From Gemmatimonadota bacterium (lineage in GTDB: Bacteria; JAAXHH01): a DNA stretch of 64,000 bases. The stretch lies in the NCBI GenBank assembly GCA_009838645.1, contig VXRC01000001.1, positions 109,740-173,739 of the forward strand, written 5' to 3'. Shown here piece after piece: positions 1 to 8,840 of this stretch. The notes beneath the pieces were generated by a model. That model was given only the letters and a program-made list of their open reading frames with translations, was not told the origin of the DNA and made no database searches. Position numbers and translations under genes: made by a program. The number at the start of each line of letters is the position of its first letter. Positions within the stretch are counted from its first letter, which is position 1.

Positions 1-133
1 ACCAGCCTTTGATCATCGAGGAACCCCATTAGATCGCTCTCCCTTCATCTAACAGGGCGAAGTTCGAGGGGGAAAGGTTCACGAGGCGAAATCGACCGCC
101 GATTCGTTGTGTACTGTGGTGGTTCGAGCGCAC

Positions 134-493
134 TCATCCTGATCTGGACTCCGGCCAGTCCGCACCCGCTCCCGGCCCAATAACGTGCCAGTGCATATGT
201 GAAGTGACGCCCGGCGCTGCCGCATTAGCCCGTACATAAAAACCTTCGCCATCCAGCAGGCCGGACGAAGTCGCCGTTTGCTGGACAGCCTGGACCATCG
301 AAGAAAGCAGGTCTCCATCCAATGCTGCCTCATCCATAAGCCCGGTTACGTGGGCTTTTGGTATCACAACGACATGGACATCGGCCACGGGATTCAGATG
401 ATGAAACGCCAGGACCAACTCGTCTTCATAAACACGTTCCACATCGAGCTTACCTGAAAGTACATCTTCGCAGTACCAGTCACGCCGTGCCAC
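134..493 (-). CDS. HIT-family (histidine triad) nucleotide-binding hydrolase
   Basis: Small cytoplasmic protein of about 119 residues with the histidine-triad motif HMHWHV near its C-terminus. HIT proteins hydrolyse or transfer nucleotidyl groups from nucleoside phosphoramidates and related compounds; the middle His of the triad is the nucleophile. The open frame continues up to a TTG at 547, but a GTG at 493 has an AAGGAG ribosome site 9 bases upstream and places the family's usual N-terminal segment (a Cys-containing WYCED, then a VYEDE strand) at the start, so 493 is preferred. The gene is divergent from the acetyltransferase at 657, with an AT-rich 160-base gap between them. The substrate is unknown. 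Confidence 0.85.
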   Translation of the reverse strand: MARRDWYCEDVLSGKLDVERVYEDELVLAFHHLNPVADVHVVVIPKAHVTGLMDEAALDGDLLSSMVQAVQQTATSSGLLDGEGFYVRANAAAPGVTSHMHWHVIGPGAGADWPESRSG

Positions 494-656
494 TCTAGCA
501 CACTCCTTCCGGTTTCCTGTCGGATGGACACTCGGTCTCCTGGTCAACTTGATTAAATGGCATAGACGATCTAAGGGTAAGTGTGTAATTTACACTCGAA
601 TACAGTCACAAATCAGGGTTAATTTCAATTGACCCGGCAGCAAAAAAAGCGATCAC

Positions 657-1142
657 ATGTGTGTGCGAATCGAACTGAAGGGTCCCCGAATCGAACCCCT
701 TGAGACGAAACACCATGCCGGGATTCTTGCCGTCGTAGAGAACCTTCCCGAATGGTTTGACGAAACCGCCAGAACCAGGTCTGTCCCCACTGATATTCGA
801 CATCAGATGGGGTTTGTGGCCATCAGGGAACAAAGGGTGGTCGGGTTTATTACCCTGTACGTCGCAGAGGGACCGATGCACATCGGCTGGCTTGCAGTCG
901 ACAGGCAGTTGCACGGGCGCGGTATTGGCAGCCGTCTCCTGGAAGCGGCCGAAGCAAAAGCTCGGGAACTGCGAATAGACGTGCTGGCGACGTACACGCT
1001 GGGCGATAGTGTCGCGTACCAACCCTACGAATTGACCAGGCGATTCTACCGGAAACACGGATTCAAGGTGTACAAGCGATCCAGGACGGACAACCCCGGA
1101 TGCCCCGAAGAGATCTGGATTTCGAAGCAGGTCAAACCATGA
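657..1142 (+). CDS. GNAT-family N-acetyltransferase
   Basis: 161-residue protein with the GNAT fold. The acetyl-CoA binding loop is visible as GRGIGSRLLEAAEA at about residues 84-97, followed by a late RRFYRKHGF segment typical of GNAT motif B. It should transfer an acetyl group from acetyl-CoA to an amine, but nothing in the sequence identifies the acceptor. No strong ribosome site precedes the ATG. It lies 12 bases before a methyltransferase gene on the same strand, so the two may be co-transcribed. Confidence 0.85.
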   Translation: MCVRIELKGPRIEPLETKHHAGILAVVENLPEWFDETARTRSVPTDIRHQMGFVAIREQRVVGFITLYVAEGPMHIGWLAVDRQLHGRGIGSRLLEAAEAKARELRIDVLATYTLGDSVAYQPYELTRRFYRKHGFKVYKRSRTDNPGCPEEIWISKQVKP

Positions 1143-1154
1143 CCGGAGTTCAAG

Positions 1155-1961
1155 GTGGACCGTAACGTAATCCGATACTACGAAGAGATTGAGCACGAAT
1201 CTGACCGGCTCGAGAAGGGAACCGCCCGGTTGGAAGGCGAGAGGACCCGGGAAATCCTTCGGGAAAATCTTCCCGCACCGCCGGCCCGCATTCTTGATGC
1301 AGGCGGAGGGCCGGGCGCCTATGCCTTCTGGCTTGCCGAGCAGTCCTACGAAGTCCATCTGCTGGACTTTGTCCCGCGCCACATCGAGCAGGCGAAGGAA
1401 CGGAACAAAGACGGTATCCTGAAGAGCGTAGCGGTTGGAGACGCAAGAAACCTGGACTTCGAGACGGATTCCATGGACGCGGTCCTTCTGATGGGTCCTC
1501 TATATCACCTTCCAGCTCGGTCGGACCGGATCGGCGCGCTTGAGGAATCCCTTCGCGTGTTGAAACAGGGAGGTGTCCTAATCTGTGCAGCCATCTCCCG
1601 GTTCGCTTCGTTCATGGACGGCATCAAGCAGGGGTATCTCTTCAATCCCGAGTTCGCCAAAGTCGTCCTGAAGGATCTGAACGAGGGTCGACACGAAAAC
1701 CCGGAAATGGATCCCCGATACTTCACCACGGCCTGCTTCCATCGGACTGAGGACCTCGAAGAAGAGATCACGGACGCAGGTTTCGACCTGGAAAGGACAA
1801 TCGGGTTGGAAGGCCCGGCGTGGCTGCTTGGCAATTTCGACGAGCTTTGGGCGGACGAGGCAAAGCGTAAGGATCTGCTCACTTTCCTTAAGTTGGTCGA
1901 GACGGAATCCTCACTCATCGGCGTGAGCGCGCACATCCTCTCCGTCGCGAAGGCGCCCTGA
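1155..1961 (+). CDS. class I SAM-dependent methyltransferase
   Basis: 268 residues starting at GTG. Motif I reads ILDAGGGPGAYAFWLA (about residues 46-61), followed by an acidic residue at the end of strand beta-2 (HLLDF) that would bind the SAM ribose, and a post-motif VLLMGPLYHL. These are hallmarks of the class I Rossmann methyltransferase fold. The C-terminal third (ERTIGLEGPAWLL) resembles the small-molecule methyltransferases that follow acetyltransferases in many genomes. The substrate is not readable. It is probably co-transcribed with the GNAT gene 12 bases upstream. Confidence 0.85.
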   Translation: MDRNVIRYYEEIEHESDRLEKGTARLEGERTREILRENLPAPPARILDAGGGPGAYAFWLAEQSYEVHLLDFVPRHIEQAKERNKDGILKSVAVGDARNLDFETDSMDAVLLMGPLYHLPARSDRIGALEESLRVLKQGGVLICAAISRFASFMDGIKQGYLFNPEFAKVVLKDLNEGRHENPEMDPRYFTTACFHRTEDLEEEITDAGFDLERTIGLEGPAWLLGNFDELWADEAKRKDLLTFLKLVETESSLIGVSAHILSVAKAP

Positions 1962-2060
1962 CGAGTGCCGGTAAATGTGAATCGTTGCGACGAAGCGTTC
2001 CAGCGGGTCATCCCGGGCTACCTTCGTCTATAAGTTTGGTCCAAATGCAGAGGCCATATA

Positions 2061-2765
2061 ATGCCGATCTCAGCCATATCCTTCGACGGCGACATGACCC
2101 TGTGGGACTTTCAAAAGGTCATGCGTCATTCATTGAAGAAAGCCCTGGCGGAACTGCGCCGGCTGGTTCCGACGCAAGACGCCGCGGTCCTCACGGTGGA
2201 AGAGATGATCGCGATCCGCAACAAGATCGAGGAGGACGAGCAGGGGCGAACCTGGAACCACGAGGAACTCAGACTCCTCGCCTTCGAGCGGACGCTCGAA
2301 AGCATAGGCTCTCCGGACCGCGATCTCGCCGTCCATCTGAATGAACTCTACCTGAAACATCGCTTCGAAGACATCGAGCTGTATCCGGACGTAATACCGG
2401 CCCTCGATCGGCTTGCGCCGCACTTCAAACTAGGCCTGCTGTCCAACGGGAACAGTTACCCCGAGCGATGCGGGCTCAAGGGGCGTTTTGCTTTCGTGGT
2501 CTTTTCGCAGGATGTGCAGGTTCGAAAGCCCGATCGGAGGATCTTTGAGATCGCCGCACGGGAAGCGGGCTGTTCACTGGACGAGCTTCTACACGTGGGG
2601 GATTCGTTCGAGAACGACGTAATGGGTGCCCATGGAGCCGGAGCGAAAACGGTCTGGCTGAATCGTGAAGGAATGGAAAGTGACGCCGAGGTCAAGCCCG
2701 ACGTTGAATTCACCTCTCTGGCCGACCTGCCCGGGGTTTTAGGTCTAGGGCAAAATGGAAACTGA
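2061..2765 (+). CDS. HAD-superfamily hydrolase
   Basis: 234-residue HAD phosphatase-like protein. Motif I is FDGDMTLW with both catalytic aspartates (the nucleophile and the general acid two residues on). Motif II is LLSNGNS, the lysine is in VRKPDRRIF, and motif IV is HVGDSFENDVMGAHGAG. A helical cap lies between motifs I and II (about residues 15-105), so it is a type I-capped enzyme like phosphoglycolate phosphatase or haloacid dehalogenase. It probably dephosphorylates a small metabolite. It starts 99 bases after the methyltransferase and ends 19 bases short of the convergent beta-barrel gene. Confidence 0.88.
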   Translation: MPISAISFDGDMTLWDFQKVMRHSLKKALAELRRLVPTQDAAVLTVEEMIAIRNKIEEDEQGRTWNHEELRLLAFERTLESIGSPDRDLAVHLNELYLKHRFEDIELYPDVIPALDRLAPHFKLGLLSNGNSYPERCGLKGRFAFVVFSQDVQVRKPDRRIFEIAAREAGCSLDELLHVGDSFENDVMGAHGAGAKTVWLNREGMESDAEVKPDVEFTSLADLPGVLGLGQNGN

Positions 2766-2784
2766 GGCAGATTCCGCCATCTGG

Positions 2785-3444
2785 CTAGAACCCGTAGCTG
2801 AGACCCAGTTTCAGGACCGGATACACGGATGCGACGCCGGGGATGTCTTGGTTGGCCGATTCGGCCTCCGCATCCAGGTCCATTCTGAACTGCGGGTCCG
2901 AGGATACGGGACCGGTAGCCTCGAGGCTGAACTCCGGCGTCCCGTGGTAGGCTAGCCCGACATCCAGTGCAAAGCCGAAACCGGACACGATGGCGTTTCC
3001 CCATCCGAAGCCCGCGTAGGGAGCAAGGCTGGAGGTCCCGAGCGATCCGCGGATCGTGCCCACCTGGGCCGGCGTGTATACGTTGTTCCCAAGCTCCAAA
3101 TCTTCCGTCGGAGCACCCTCGAGTCCAAGGGACCCCCCGAAGTAGAGCACGCCCGCACTCAGCCGGAAGCCGCTTTCGTTCGGGTACAGATCGACCACGG
3201 CCGTCACGGTAGCAGCGGGAAGTTCCACATCCAAATCCACCTCCTCCACGGAGACTTCGAAGCTGACCGGCTGAATATCGATCCCTCCCCGGAAGTTGAT
3301 CCGGCTTGCGAGTGGCGTAGCGACCTGCGCCCCGATCCCGAGCGTGCCCACGTGGACGGATCCCGTAACCCCTTGTGCAAGGGCGGGGGATGTCTCCAGA
3401 CCCAGCAGTTGGACGACAATGAAACCGAATCTCAGGCTTCGCAT
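2785..3444 (-). CDS. predicted outer-membrane beta-barrel protein
   Basis: 219 residues with an N-terminal signal peptide ending near SPALAQ. The rest is made of alternating hydrophobic and polar strands separated by Gly/Asp turns, ending in a strand with a terminal aromatic (LGLSYGF), as expected for the C-terminal signal of outer-membrane barrels. No enzymatic motif is visible. The upstream region is AT-rich and contains a TATAAAGT stretch that could be a -10 box. The function (porin-like, structural or adhesin) is unknown. Confidence 0.6.
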   Translation of the reverse strand: MRSLRFGFIVVQLLGLETSPALAQGVTGSVHVGTLGIGAQVATPLASRINFRGGIDIQPVSFEVSVEEVDLDVELPAATVTAVVDLYPNESGFRLSAGVLYFGGSLGLEGAPTEDLELGNNVYTPAQVGTIRGSLGTSSLAPYAGFGWGNAIVSGFGFALDVGLAYHGTPEFSLEATGPVSSDPQFRMDLDAEAESANQDIPGVASVYPVLKLGLSYGF

Positions 3445-3523
3445 CGTATTTTCCCGTAAATTTCACTTTATATTGAAATAAAAATGGACTTGCGCTGTCC
3501 CTCAACTCAACCTCTCACCCACC

Positions 3524-4831
3524 TCAACCCCGCCCCGGCACGGCGATACCGTACCGCTGCAGCGTGGTCTCGAGCGTCGGGCGGCCCAGGCGGATCCGGC
3601 CGTCGTTCAACAGGTAGGAGAACAGGTAGCCGGCGCCGAGCATGAGGATCCCGATGAGGAAGCAGTACATGACCGCGCGGTCGGGATAGACGTCCTTGAG
3701 GTACCCCACGTACAGCGGCCCGAAGATCCCCGCGGCCGCCCACGCGGTGAGCACCGCGCCGTAGATGGTGGACATCTTCTTCGTGCCGAACACGTCGAGG
3801 ACGAAGGAAGGCATGGTGGCGAAGCCGCCGCCGAAGCAGAGCAGCACGTAGCAGACCAGGGCGGAGAAAACCCAGGGGTTGGTCTCCGTCATGAGTATGC
3901 CGAAGACCACCATCTGGCTGCCGAGCAGCACCCTGAAGACCGTAACGCGTCCGAACTTGTCGGACAGCAGTCCCCAGAAGAGCCTCCCGAGGCCGTTGCA
4001 GATCGAACTCACCGCGATGAGCGTGGCACCGTACTCGGCCAGCGTGGTCGGTTCGATGGAATCATCCGCCAGGCCCCATATCTCCTGGAGAATCTCCGAT
4101 TGAAAGCTGACGACTGAAATCCCCGCCGCGATGTTGAAGAAGAAGACGATCCACATGAAGACGAACTGCGTGGTGCCCAGGTAGGTCCGGGCGTACTTCG
4201 GTTCGTCTGCCTCGTCGGGATTGGCCGTGGCCGTGGTCGAAGGACCCGTGGCATCCGGCGGAGGATCGGACAGGGCCAGGCTGCAGGGGATGAGAATCAG
4301 GGCGAAGATGATACCGAGCCAGATGAAGACTTCCGGCAAGGCGCCCGCGGTCCGCACGATGAGGAAGGGCGCCAGGCCCTTGCTGAGCAGAAAAGCCCCG
4401 ACCCCGAACCCCATGACCACGATCCCGGTAGCCAGTCCCTTGCGGTCCGGGAACCACTTGGCGACGGTAGCGACCGGCGTGACGTAACCCAGGCCGATGC
4501 CCGCTCCGCCGATCACCCCGTAACCGAGATAGAACAGCGGGATAGAATCGAGCTGCAGCGCAAGGCCCGAGACCAGGTACCCGCACGCAAACATGAAACT
4601 GCCGATCAGCGCGAGTTTGCGCGGCCCCATCTTCGGCAGCATGTTTCCGGCCCACGCCGCTGACACGCCGAGGGTGAAAATCGCGATGCTGAAGGCCCAG
4701 GCCGTCTCGGTGTGCGTCCAGCCGATCTGGCGCACCAGTATGGTCTGGAAGAAGCTCCAGGCGTAGACCGTTCCAAAGCAGATCTGAAGCGCCGTGCAGA
4801 AGAGCGCGATGGCGCTTCGGGGAATGCGCAT
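3524..4831 (-). CDS. MFS transporter of the OFA (oxalate/formate antiporter-like) family
   Basis: 435-residue membrane protein with 12 predicted transmembrane helices split by a hydrophilic central loop (about residues 188-220). The N-terminal half carries ATAWAFSIAIFTLGVSAAW and the loop motif LPKMGPRKLALIGS, and the family's glycine-rich helix GYGVIGGAGIGLGYVTP is present. These match OFA-family carriers, which exchange carboxylates such as oxalate and formate, though many members have other monocarboxylates as substrates. It is the third gene of an operon, 14 bases after the HAMP sensor, which suggests that the binding protein upstream senses or delivers its substrate. The substrate is not proven. 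Confidence 0.85.
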   Translation of the reverse strand: MRIPRSAIALFCTALQICFGTVYAWSFFQTILVRQIGWTHTETAWAFSIAIFTLGVSAAWAGNMLPKMGPRKLALIGSFMFACGYLVSGLALQLDSIPLFYLGYGVIGGAGIGLGYVTPVATVAKWFPDRKGLATGIVVMGFGVGAFLLSKGLAPFLIVRTAGALPEVFIWLGIIFALILIPCSLALSDPPPDATGPSTTATANPDEADEPKYARTYLGTTQFVFMWIVFFFNIAAGISVVSFQSEILQEIWGLADDSIEPTTLAEYGATLIAVSSICNGLGRLFWGLLSDKFGRVTVFRVLLGSQMVVFGILMTETNPWVFSALVCYVLLCFGGGFATMPSFVLDVFGTKKMSTIYGAVLTAWAAAGIFGPLYVGYLKDVYPDRAVMYCFLIGILMLGAGYLFSYLLNDGRIRLGRPTLETTLQRYGIAVPGRG

Positions 4832-4845
4832 CGCCTATCCTCCTC

Positions 4846-5601
4846 TTACCGGGCGTTTCCCGGTGGCGCGCTGGGCGCACCGGATCCGGTCGCACCGGAA
4901 CCGGGCGGTTGATCAGAGATGTGGCGGAAGAGGCGGGCCAGGTCGCCTACTTCGTCATCGCGTCCGAGGAGGTCGTCGGCCGTGGATTCCGTTTCCTTGT
5001 CGCCCGCGATGTTGACGGCGTACGCGAGCAATTCTGCGAGGGGCTTGGCGGCGAGATTGACCAGCCAGATCGACGCGAGGACGCCCACGACCAGGAAAAT
5101 GCAGATGAGAATGACCTGCTGGCCGATGGCGCGTTGGATCTTAAGGGCTACCTCGTCCTGGTCCATGCCGACGTGCACTGTGCCCGCGACGCCCGCCAGG
5201 ATGGGGCTGCCGACCTCCAGGAAATCGCCCAGGCCTGGGATGCTTCGCTCTACGGGCTCCAAATTTGCGTGATCGCTCGCGAGTATCTGCTCAGGTATGC
5301 CCGGTACGAAGGTATGGGCGAGATACTCGCCGTCCTCGCTGGTGATGTAAATGTACCGGATGCCCTGGATCTCGACGAACTGATCGATCATCGACTGCAG
5401 CGTGGCCAGGTTCCGATTGAGCAGGATGTCGACGCTGGAGTCGGCGATGCTCTTGGCGATATTCTGGCTGTTGGTCTCGTACTCCGTCCTCAACTGAGTA
5501 TCTACAGTGTATATACACAGGGCGGACGTGCAGAGGACGATGACGCCGAAGAGCAGGAAGATCCCGAAACGGGTGCGCTGGAAGAGCTTCTGTACTTTCA
5601 T
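4846..5601 (-). CDS. membrane sensor with periplasmic domain and HAMP domain, no output domain
   Basis: 251 residues: transmembrane helix 1 (about 14-34), a periplasmic sensor domain (about 35-165, containing YIYITSEDGEYLAH, a PAS/Cache-like strand pattern), helix 2 (about 166-188) and a HAMP-like segment (about 190-238, ending DEVGDLARLFRHI). The protein then stops in a Gly/Pro/Ala-rich tail with no kinase, cyclase or methyl-accepting domain. Such a stub could modulate a partner protein. It starts one base after the solute-binding protein gene ends and is followed 14 bases later by the MFS carrier, so the three are translationally close. Whether it lost an output domain or never had one is unclear. 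Confidence 0.75.
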   Translation of the reverse strand: MKVQKLFQRTRFGIFLLFGVIVLCTSALCIYTVDTQLRTEYETNSQNIAKSIADSSVDILLNRNLATLQSMIDQFVEIQGIRYIYITSEDGEYLAHTFVPGIPEQILASDHANLEPVERSIPGLGDFLEVGSPILAGVAGTVHVGMDQDEVALKIQRAIGQQVILICIFLVVGVLASIWLVNLAAKPLAELLAYAVNIAGDKETESTADDLLGRDDEVGDLARLFRHISDQPPGSGATGSGAPSAPPGNAR

Positions 5602-5602
5602 G

Positions 5603-7021
5603 CTAGGATAGCCAGCCTTGCCAGTCTTCCAGGGTCACGAACCGGCCCTCCTGGACGATGGTATAGTAGACGGTCTGCAGCCCCTGCCGGCGGTCCGGTC
5701 CGAAGGAGACCCGCTCGCCGATCCCGAGATCGTAGTTGTCGACCGAGAACACCGCTTCCTCCAGCCCGTCGCGGTCGGGACTTCCTCCCAGGCGCCGCAG
5801 GATCTCGGTCATCAGCTTGGCGTCCAGAAAACCCTCGAGGCTCACGAAACTCTGTGGAAAGGGGCTGTAAGACTCCTGAACGAGTTCTTCCGGAACCGCC
5901 GGATCGTAGCGTTCCATCAGTTCGCGGTACTCCCGCACCGCCGGAATGGACGTGTCCTCGTAGCTCGGAACCACCTGGGAGTTGACGAGATAACGGGAGT
6001 AGGTCTCCACGTCCTCCCCAAGGTCGCTGAGCAACTGGAGCATGTTTTCGCTGCCCACGAACGAAAGGTTGGCAATGGGTACGCGAAGATCGCGGTCGAC
6101 CGCGTCGCGGGCAAAGGCCGCACAGGCCGCGTACGACCCGATGCAGATGACGGCATCCGGGGAATTGGACTTGAGGATCTCCACCTGCTCCCGCATGCTG
6201 CCGGTGAAACGCGAGCCCCGGCGGTAGGTCGCCTCGCCCGCGAGCCGCTCGCCGTGCCGGTCCAGCGCCGCCCTCACCCCGGCCCATCCGCTTCTTCCAT
6301 AGGCGTCGGCCTGGTAGAAAACGCCGATTTTCCTCTTGCCCGCGGCGAGGAAGTTGTTGACGAGCCCGGCCGTCTCCTGCCGGTAGGACGCCCGAAGGTT
6401 GAAGGCGAAATCACCGTACGGCGGCTCCCGCTGGGGCTGGGCGCCGGTGAAGGGGAAGAACAGGTAGACCTGCTCGTCCTGGAACTTCTTGAGCAGAGGC
6501 AGCACGCGCGTTACGGTCGGCGTGCCCACGTACCCGAAGAGCAGAAACACATTGTCCTCGAGCATGAGCTTCATGGTGTTCCGGACGCATGGATCCGGCT
6601 GGTAACCGTCGTCGTAAAGCTTCAGGGTGATCTTGCGTCCGGCCACGCCGCCGTTGTCGTTTACGTGATTGAAATAGGCCATGGCGCCGCGGTACAGCTC
6701 GCTGCCGAGACCCCTGGAAGGACCGGAGAACGCGGCCGACATGCCTAGGATGATCTCATCATCCGTCGCGCCTTCGAACCCGGTTTCCATTTCCTGTGCT
6801 GAGACCATGTTCAAACCTCCCAAAATGGAACCGGCGTCCTTCCGGCCAGCCTGGCCTGCCTGGCCCGGCCGGCCCGCCCAGCCCGCGCAGGAAACCGCAA
6901 GCAGTCCCGCCAGGCCGCGGCGCAACATGGTCCTCCGCGTTAACAACGGCGCAGGCGACCCGGACCGATCCCCTGATTGACCTTTACCGTCACGCCCACT
7001 CATACGCTTCCTCGTCATCAA
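5603..7021 (-). CDS. periplasmic solute-binding protein, branched-chain amino acid/amide type
   Basis: 472 residues with a long N-terminus containing a twin-arginine-like LTRRTMLRRGLAGLLAVSCAG; the Cys could also be lipidated. A Gly/Ala/Arg linker follows, then the type I periplasmic-binding fold of the LivJ/UrtA group: EIILGMSAAFSGPSRGLGSELYRGAMAYFNHVNDNGGVAGRK is clear at about residues 84-125 (given here as a domain landmark only). The family captures amino acids, urea, amides or aromatic acids for ABC importers. No ABC permease or ATPase gene is nearby; instead a HAMP sensor and an OFA carrier follow immediately. The ligand is unknown. Confidence 0.85.
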   Translation of the reverse strand: MMTRKRMSGRDGKGQSGDRSGSPAPLLTRRTMLRRGLAGLLAVSCAGWAGRPGQAGQAGRKDAGSILGGLNMVSAQEMETGFEGATDDEIILGMSAAFSGPSRGLGSELYRGAMAYFNHVNDNGGVAGRKITLKLYDDGYQPDPCVRNTMKLMLEDNVFLLFGYVGTPTVTRVLPLLKKFQDEQVYLFFPFTGAQPQREPPYGDFAFNLRASYRQETAGLVNNFLAAGKRKIGVFYQADAYGRSGWAGVRAALDRHGERLAGEATYRRGSRFTGSMREQVEILKSNSPDAVICIGSYAACAAFARDAVDRDLRVPIANLSFVGSENMLQLLSDLGEDVETYSRYLVNSQVVPSYEDTSIPAVREYRELMERYDPAVPEELVQESYSPFPQSFVSLEGFLDAKLMTEILRRLGGSPDRDGLEEAVFSVDNYDLGIGERVSFGPDRRQGLQTVYYTIVQEGRFVTLEDWQGWLS

Positions 7022-7229
7022 ATGAGCCGTGAAGATACCTGTTCGTGCATCTCACGGCCGTCCGGCAACCGAATCCGGGCCAGGACTTTGACTATACCGG
7101 GAATCGCAGTACGAAGTTCTGGTTTAGGAAATGTACTAATTGTTTCCGTCTTGGAAACTGTTGTAATGATTCAAAATGATAAGACCGGGACTACCCCGTT
7201 GCAAGGTATTTTTGTGATCCTGAGCAACA

Positions 7230-7259
7230 CCCCAGGGCGCTTTAAACAACGCCCCGGGG
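7230..7259. repeat. imperfect inverted repeat (possible hairpin)
   Basis: Arms CCCCAGGGCG (7230-7239) and CGCCCCGGGG (7250-7259) pair with one A-C mismatch around a 10-base AT-rich loop. It lies downstream of the minus-strand aminotransferase gene. There is no T-run on either side, so it is not a classical intrinsic terminator, but it could protect a 3' end. Confidence 0.45.
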
Positions 7260-7290
7260 CACCCTGGCCACTTCAAACATCGGGTAACGG

Positions 7291-7335
7291 ATTGCCGTCT
7301 AACAGACTGCCGTCTAACAGGCTGCCGTCTCCCAG
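7291..7335. repeat. 15-bp tandem repeat, three copies
   Basis: Three consecutive 15-base units: attgccgtctaacag, actgccgtctaacag and gctgccgtctcccag. The array ends nine bases from the stop codon of the aminotransferase gene at 7344, so it lies in its 3' untranslated region. There is no spacer structure, so it is not a CRISPR. Confidence 0.85.
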
Positions 7336-7343
7336 AGACGATC

Positions 7344-8753
7344 CTACCTCCGCATTAGTCTGGGATCGAACTCGTACTCGCTGTACGGTTCCGGCAGGCC
7401 GTTGTTCGCCACCTCTTCCATCACGTCGCAGAAGTAATCCAGTTCGGACAGCGTGGTATACAGATTCGGCGTGATACGAACCCACGTTCGACCGGAGTCC
7501 TCCCGGTCGTACCGGCCCCGGGATGTCCGTATGTGATGTTCATCCCAAAGGTAGTCCCGTATACCGGTCGGATCGGCCCCTTCGATCCCGACCCCCGCAA
7601 TACAGCAACTCATTTCGGGGGCCGTTGACGTATAAAGCCTTATCCCGGGATGCTTCCGAAGCCGTTCCGCCCAGTAATCCTTCAGGTAACGAAGCCGTTC
7701 TTCCTTGCGCTTCGGTCCGATGGCGTTGTGAAATGCGACGGCCTCGCCGATGGCGAGGAACGGCGGCTGGGGTTGGGTACCGACGGATTCGTATTTTTGC
7801 ATGCTCGACAGGGGGTTGTATCTGAGACTCATGGCCGGGCCGTACAGCGGCTCGATCTTCTCGACGTGCTCGCGCTTCATGTACAGCAAGCCGGTCCCTT
7901 TCGGCGCGCTGAGCCACTTGTGCAGGCTTGTTCCGTAGTAATCGCAGTCCAGGTCCGAGACCTTGAAGTCCAGATGGGCGACGGCATGGGCGCCGTCCAC
8001 GACGACTTCGATTCCGTGCCGATGAGCCAGGTCGCAGATTTCCCGGATCGGAAACACCTGGCCGGTGGTGTACGTGATGTGGGACACCAGGATCACGCGG
8101 GTCTTCGATGTAATGCCCTCTTCAATGACCTTCACCAACTCATCCATGGATCTTGCGGGAAAGGGTACCGGCACTTCGACCAGCTTGATCCCTTCCTTCT
8201 GCTCCCGATTCCGCACGACACGCACCAGGGAAGGATAATCATGGGTCGTAGTGAGGACTTCGTCGCCCGGGTTCAGCGGAATTCCGTACAGGACCGTCTT
8301 GAGCGCTTCGGTGGTGTTGCGTACGAAGGCGATTTCATCGGGGCTGCTCCCGACCAGCCGCGCAACGGACTTCTTCACGGTTCCCTCGCGGCGTTCCCTG
8401 GCCTTTTCCACGAACACCCCGTACGGGCTCTGTTCCTGTTCCCATATGTATCGAATGAACGCTTCGGTGACGACGCGTGGCGTAGGACAGGCATAGCCGT
8501 TATCCATGTTGATCAGGCTGCGGTTCACGGTATACGCCTGCTTCACTTCACGCCAGAGCGCTTCGTCGCGGGCGGCCTCCTGGGGCGTCAGTCCCGAGAC
8601 TTCATTCACCGCCGCCTCGACACCCCGGAAGGAATCGGGGCCGAGAAACGTCGCCAACCCGGCCGTCACGCCGGCGGTTTTCAGGAAATGACGCCGTTCC
8701 ATGACATTCTGACGTTTCGTGGGACGGTCGTTTGCATCGTTCTCCGATCTCAT
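7344..8753 (-). CDS. exported class V aminotransferase-fold PLP enzyme (isopenicillin N epimerase/cysteine desulfurase-like)
   Basis: 469 residues. A twin-arginine-type signal (RRHFLKTAG, about residues 20-28, then a hydrophobic core) indicates folded export. The body is a fold-type I PLP enzyme of aminotransferase class V: the aspartate region VVVDGAHAVAHLD binds the cofactor pyridine and the Schiff-base lysine is in TSLHKWLSAPKG. The closest known class is isopenicillin N epimerase/selenocysteine lyase-like proteins, but the actual reaction is unknown. Start chosen at 8753 because AAGGAG sits 7 bases before it; an internal ATG at 8702 lacks a ribosome site. The gene stands alone. Confidence 0.85.
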   Translation of the reverse strand: MRSENDANDRPTKRQNVMERRHFLKTAGVTAGLATFLGPDSFRGVEAAVNEVSGLTPQEAARDEALWREVKQAYTVNRSLINMDNGYACPTPRVVTEAFIRYIWEQEQSPYGVFVEKARERREGTVKKSVARLVGSSPDEIAFVRNTTEALKTVLYGIPLNPGDEVLTTTHDYPSLVRVVRNREQKEGIKLVEVPVPFPARSMDELVKVIEEGITSKTRVILVSHITYTTGQVFPIREICDLAHRHGIEVVVDGAHAVAHLDFKVSDLDCDYYGTSLHKWLSAPKGTGLLYMKREHVEKIEPLYGPAMSLRYNPLSSMQKYESVGTQPQPPFLAIGEAVAFHNAIGPKRKEERLRYLKDYWAERLRKHPGIRLYTSTAPEMSCCIAGVGIEGADPTGIRDYLWDEHHIRTSRGRYDREDSGRTWVRITPNLYTTLSELDYFCDVMEEVANNGLPEPYSEYEFDPRLMRR

Positions 8754-8840
8754 GACTAAACTCCTTTTTCGTTGAGATTGCCGGCATCCTCAATCCGGCA
8801 TCCTGGTTTGCGAGCGGTGCTTATTTCAATAAATGCATCC

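Larger units (their letters stand above)
7022..7343. other. intergenic region with promoter, inverted repeat and tandem repeats
   Basis: A 322-base gap between two minus-strand genes. The half next to 7022 is AT-rich and should hold the promoter of the solute-binding protein operon; on the minus strand a TATAGT hexamer lies near 7091-7096. The other half holds an imperfect inverted repeat (7230-7259) and a 15-bp tandem repeat (7291-7335). No coding frame is convincing. Confidence 0.5.

Noticed and set aside
606..1382. 258-residue minus-strand frame opposite the acetyltransferase and methyltransferase
   Set aside because: Antisense to two genes with clear domain motifs; no motif or start signal of its own.
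2456..3505. 349-residue minus-strand frame over the HAD and beta-barrel genes
   Set aside because: Arg/Gly-rich shadow sequence in another frame; the barrel gene at 2785-3444 has a signal peptide.
5618..6748. 376-residue plus-strand frame opposite the solute-binding protein
   Set aside because: Antisense shadow; the minus-strand frame carries the LivJ-type fold.
7230..7259. Inverted repeat considered as intrinsic terminator
   Set aside because: No T-run on either strand.
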